From JBBRYB01 sp038238115 (GTDB lineage: Bacteria > Actinomycetota > Actinomycetes > Propionibacteriales > Nocardioidaceae): DNA of 7,814 bases. Position 1 is the first letter of the stretch; each line of letters begins with the position of its first letter. The stretch is taken from assembly GCA_038238115.1 (NCBI GenBank), contig JBBRYB010000118.1, forward strand, positions 1 through 7,814, given 5' to 3'. A program made the position numbers and the translations under genes. The notes beneath the pieces are model-generated. The model saw nothing but the letters and a program-made list of their open reading frames with translations, ran no database searches and was not told the DNA's origin. Positions 6,048 through 7,814 of the stretch are shown in pieces.

Positions 6048-6476
6048 ACAAGATTCAACCGAGGCGTGGTTCGAGTATTCCGCCGAGAGTCGCTCGGACG
6101 CCTCAGTGGGTCCCCCGCCAGGTACCGCAAGAGGATCGGCTACCGGCGTGGTGGCACTCCGGTGTCTTGCTCACCTTCGTGACTGGCGGGCCGCTCGAGC
6201 TGGAACGGTGGGGGCTCAGTGGTGGCCAGAACGGCGACGGTCTGGTGGACCGGACAGGCATCCCCGACCTCGCGGTGCGAATCGGCGGCGTCGACCGAGA
6301 CAGGACGGTTCGTTCGGAGGCACCTCCGCCGGGCACGCATACCGTTATCGTGGGAGCGACTGTGCCGCGCTGGATGCAGGAGCGACGGGCTCACCAACAG
6401 CATCACCACGAGTCTCACCATGAGGTGACCGGCGCGGTGGGCGGGGCGGCTCGGACCGTGACCAGCTCTGCACACC
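6048..6476. other. Stretch without a convincing gene
   Basis: The leftmost part should hold the peroxiredoxin-like promoter. Beyond that, two overlapping frames are open on opposite strands. A plus-strand frame, running to a stop at 6515-6517, encodes a His-rich tract (HQQHHHESHH, near 6390-6420) in an otherwise unfamiliar sequence and has no good start or ribosome binding site. A minus-strand frame at 6140-6475 includes a short hydrophobic run (MVRLVVMLLV). Neither matches a family I know. The stretch may be decayed coding DNA. The right arm of the inverted repeat begins at about 6477. Confidence 0.45.
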
Positions 6477-7120
6477 TTCCCGAGAGTCTCAACCAGGCAG
6501 GGACGCGCTCATCGTGAGGAGCCATGGCTGAGTGCGCTCCTCTTCGCGTCGGCGGCCACTCGCGCATATGTGTCGGCGGTGATGCGTATGGACGAGTGGC
6601 GCAGTACCGCGGAGATCACCTCGAGCGGCACGCCGTTGGCGAGCATGACTGTGGCGCAGGTATGTCTGGAGGCGTGCATTCGTCGCCTACCGAGCCCGGC
6701 GGCTTGGGTCCAGGTGTGCCAGTACCGAAGCGCGTTGCGCGGGTCTGTCCAGGTCCCAATGGGAGTCGCAAACACGATGGTCTCGCCGACCCACACTTGT
6801 GCGCTGAGTCGTTCGGCGGCCTGACTGGTTCGATGGGTGCGCAGTGCAGACAGGGCGGGCTCGATGAGTGGGATGGTGCCTTCGCTTCCCGCGGTCTTGG
6901 TCGGCCCGACTACGAGTCCGTGACCGGTGATCCGTGACAGGGTGACCGTGACCGAGACGGTTGGCTCAGGGTCGTCGAGGGCGATGTCGGTCCAGCGCAG
7001 CGCGAGCGCTTCTCCTCTCCTCAGGCCTAGCGCGAGTAGTACCGGCGCGAGGGCTCCTAGTCGGTCGCTTTCGGCCCTGCTGATCACAGCCTCGGCGTCG
7101 TCGGCTGAAATGACGTCGTC
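6477..7120 (-). repeat. Right arm of the long inverted repeat (integrase copy)
   Basis: This is the partner of the left arm. On the minus strand it repeats the last 203 codons of the integrase plus about 30 bases after the stop. Identity continues up to position 7120, the partner of base 1, so the true repeat is longer than the window shows. The arms differ by scattered substitutions, including some that change residues (for example Val/Ile, Arg/Pro, Asp/Gly), so the duplication is not brand new. Confidence 0.92.
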
Positions 7121-7648
7121 AGTCTTGGCCAGGTCGTCGCGTTTCGGCCCGGCAGCGATCGCGGCGACGTTTCGATGCACGACACCGTGTCGCTCGGCCA
7201 CAGATAAGGCGGCCCGGAGCACACGGTGAGCCAGCTTCGCCGTGTTCGTCGACAGGCCCCGGTCCCGGACCGCCCGCGTCATCCGCTCCACCAGCGCGGG
7301 CGTCAACTGCGCGAGCCGGATGTGGCCAATCTCCGGTTGAATGTAGATCCGGACAGCCCGCGTGTAGGTTTCGCGCGACCCGGGGCTGATGTCCCCGCAG
7401 TGCACGCCCAGCCATCGGTCGAGCCACGCACCCGTCGTCAGCCGCTCGTCGACGGGGTCGAGTCCCTGCCCTCGTTCACGTCGTGCCGCGTCGAGCTTGT
7501 TGAGGACCTGTTGCTTGGTTTTGCCGTAGACGACTTTGCGCCTGCGGCGGCCCCGGTGGTCTCGGCCGAGTTCGACGCTACCGGTCCAACGACCGTCTCC
7601 TCGTCGGTAGATGGCCCCCTCGCCCCAGCCTCTCCGCTTCGTCGCCAC
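6509..7648 (-). CDS. Tyrosine recombinase integrase, complete
   Basis: The predicted 379-residue site-specific recombinase integrates and excises DNA at the neighbouring tRNA attachment site. An N-terminal arm-binding domain (about residues 4-56) has the typical RRGWGEGAIYRRGDGRW opening. A core-binding SAM-like domain (about 72-165) is followed by the catalytic domain (about 180-370) with Arg210, Lys251, His325, Arg328, His351 and the nucleophile Tyr361. The length is normal for the family. I chose the GTG at 7648 because the expected first motif follows it within a few residues and AGGG sits eight bases upstream. The in-frame ATG at 7690 would add 14 residues but has GGAG only one base before it. 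It reads away from the tRNA-derived site and faces the partial copy at the left edge. No excisionase gene is visible nearby. Confidence 0.93.
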   Translation of the reverse strand: MATKRRGWGEGAIYRRGDGRWTGSVELGRDHRGRRRRKVVYGKTKQQVLNKLDAARRERGQGLDPVDERLTTGAWLDRWLGVHCGDISPGSRETYTRAVRIYIQPEIGHIRLAQLTPALVERMTRAVRDRGLSTNTAKLAHRVLRAALSVAERHGVVHRNVAAIAAGPKRDDLAKTDDVISADDAEAVISRAESDRLGALAPVLLALGLRRGEALALRWTDIALDDPEPTVSVTVTLSRITGHGLVVGPTKTAGSEGTIPLIEPALSALRTHRTSQAAERLSAQVWVGETIVFATPIGTWTDPRNALRYWHTWTQAAGLGRRRMHASRHTCATVMLANGVPLEVISAVLRHSSIRITADTYARVAADAKRSALSHGSSR

Positions 7649-7669
7649 GACGCCGACCCTACCCGAGAA

Positions 7670-7690
7670 ATGTAGCCATGATGTAGCCAT
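7670..7690 (-). repeat. Tandem 10-bp direct repeat upstream of the integrase
   Basis: ATGTAGCCAT occurs twice, at 7670-7679 and 7681-7690, one base apart, giving an 11-base period (about one helical turn). It lies between the preferred integrase start (GTG 7648) and the attachment site. Such repeats are typical of integrase arm-type sites or binding sites for a small regulator. If translation starts at 7690 instead, they encode the first residues. Confidence 0.5.
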
Positions 7691-7712
7691 ACTCCATGGA
7701 CGACGGTGGAGT
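7691..7712. promoter_or_regulatory. Inverted repeat between integrase and attachment site
   Basis: ACTCCA at 7691-7696 is matched by TGGAGT at 7707-7712 with a 10-base spacer. It adjoins the direct repeats and lies about 60 bases from the attachment core. It could be an operator for the integrase gene or part of the recombination complex. This is seen as sequence symmetry only. Confidence 0.35.
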
Positions 7713-7772
7713 CATGCGGACCAATCTGGCTGCTGACAAGGGCTTTATGGACATTCATGGTCAGCCTGCCAC

Positions 7773-7810
7773 TAATCAGCGGGTTCGGGGTTCGAGTCCC
7801 TGATGGCGCA
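7773..7810 (+). other. 3' half of tRNA-Lys(CTT): probable attachment site (att)
   Basis: From TAATCAGCGGG to the end of TGATGGCGCA the sequence matches the 3' half of an actinobacterial tRNA-Lys as I remember it: the anticodon 3' stem, a T-arm CGGGG-TTCGAGT-CCCTG (with one G:T pair), a 3' acceptor strand ATGGCGC and discriminator A. The tRNA-like match begins inside the anticodon loop. The 5' half (GCGCCAT, D-arm) is absent, so this is not a working tRNA gene. It sits about 120 bases upstream of an integrase that reads away from it, as expected for one end (attL or attR) of an element whose other end would restore the full tRNA. The bases after it are CAAA, not CCA. Confidence 0.8.
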
Positions 7811-7814
7811 CAAA

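Noticed and set aside
6140..6475. A small metal-related membrane protein on the minus strand (hydrophobic MVRLVVMLLV run)
   Set aside because: The hydrophobic run is only about 10-14 residues, the rest is unfamiliar, and there is no ribosome binding site.
7720..7814. A complete tRNA-Lys gene at the right edge
   Set aside because: No acceptor 5' strand or D-arm is found upstream; similarity starts in the anticodon loop, so only a 3' half is present.
1..7814. CRISPR array, rRNA or insertion-sequence transposase
   Set aside because: No regularly spaced repeats, rRNA motifs or transposase signatures were seen on either strand.

Overview
The window is high-GC DNA with strongly GC-biased third codon positions. 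Its GTG/TTG starts, its gene families and the tRNA-Lys 3' end at the right edge suggest an actinobacterium. It looks like the end of a small integrative element, or of nested elements, inserted at a tRNA gene. No phage structural, replication or conjugation gene is visible.

Layout from left to right: (1) Positions 1-612 hold the C-terminal part of a tyrosine-recombinase integrase, cut by the window edge. (2) Right after it, at about 645-692, is a degenerate copy of the 3' half of a tRNA-Met, most like initiator tRNA. (3) Positions 693-1490 are decayed DNA: two stem-loops, a frameshifted alpha/beta-hydrolase relic, and a short frameshifted relic of the C-terminus of a FAD disulfide reductase. 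(4) Positions 1497-4539 are a compact three-gene minus-strand operon, in transcription order a radical SAM enzyme, a small multi-pass membrane protein and a flavin-dependent monooxygenase-like oxidoreductase. (5) Divergent from it, across a 102-base gap with a 7-bp dyad, is a two-domain DUF427 protein (4642-5451, plus strand). (6) Convergent with that is a peroxiredoxin-like thiol protein (5523-6047, minus strand). (7) Positions 6048-6476 have no convincing gene. (8) Positions 6509-7648 (minus strand) hold a complete integrase, followed by short repeats upstream of its start. (9) The 3' half of tRNA-Lys lies at 7773-7810 and is the probable attachment site.

The most striking structure is that the two integrase copies form an inverted repeat. 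Base 1 pairs with base 7120 and base 612 with base 6509 without any indel, and about 96% of residues are identical. The arms run on past the stop codons to about 643 and 6477. They face inward and enclose 5.8 kb of cargo. Both contain all catalytic residues of the family.

The cargo reads as a redox module. The radical SAM gene and the membrane gene overlap by one base (TGATG), and the monooxygenase follows 20 bases later, so the three are probably made together. The substrate and product cannot be read from the sequence. A role in modifying a lipid, peptide or small molecule at the membrane is inference only. All family names come from motif recognition; no database search was run.
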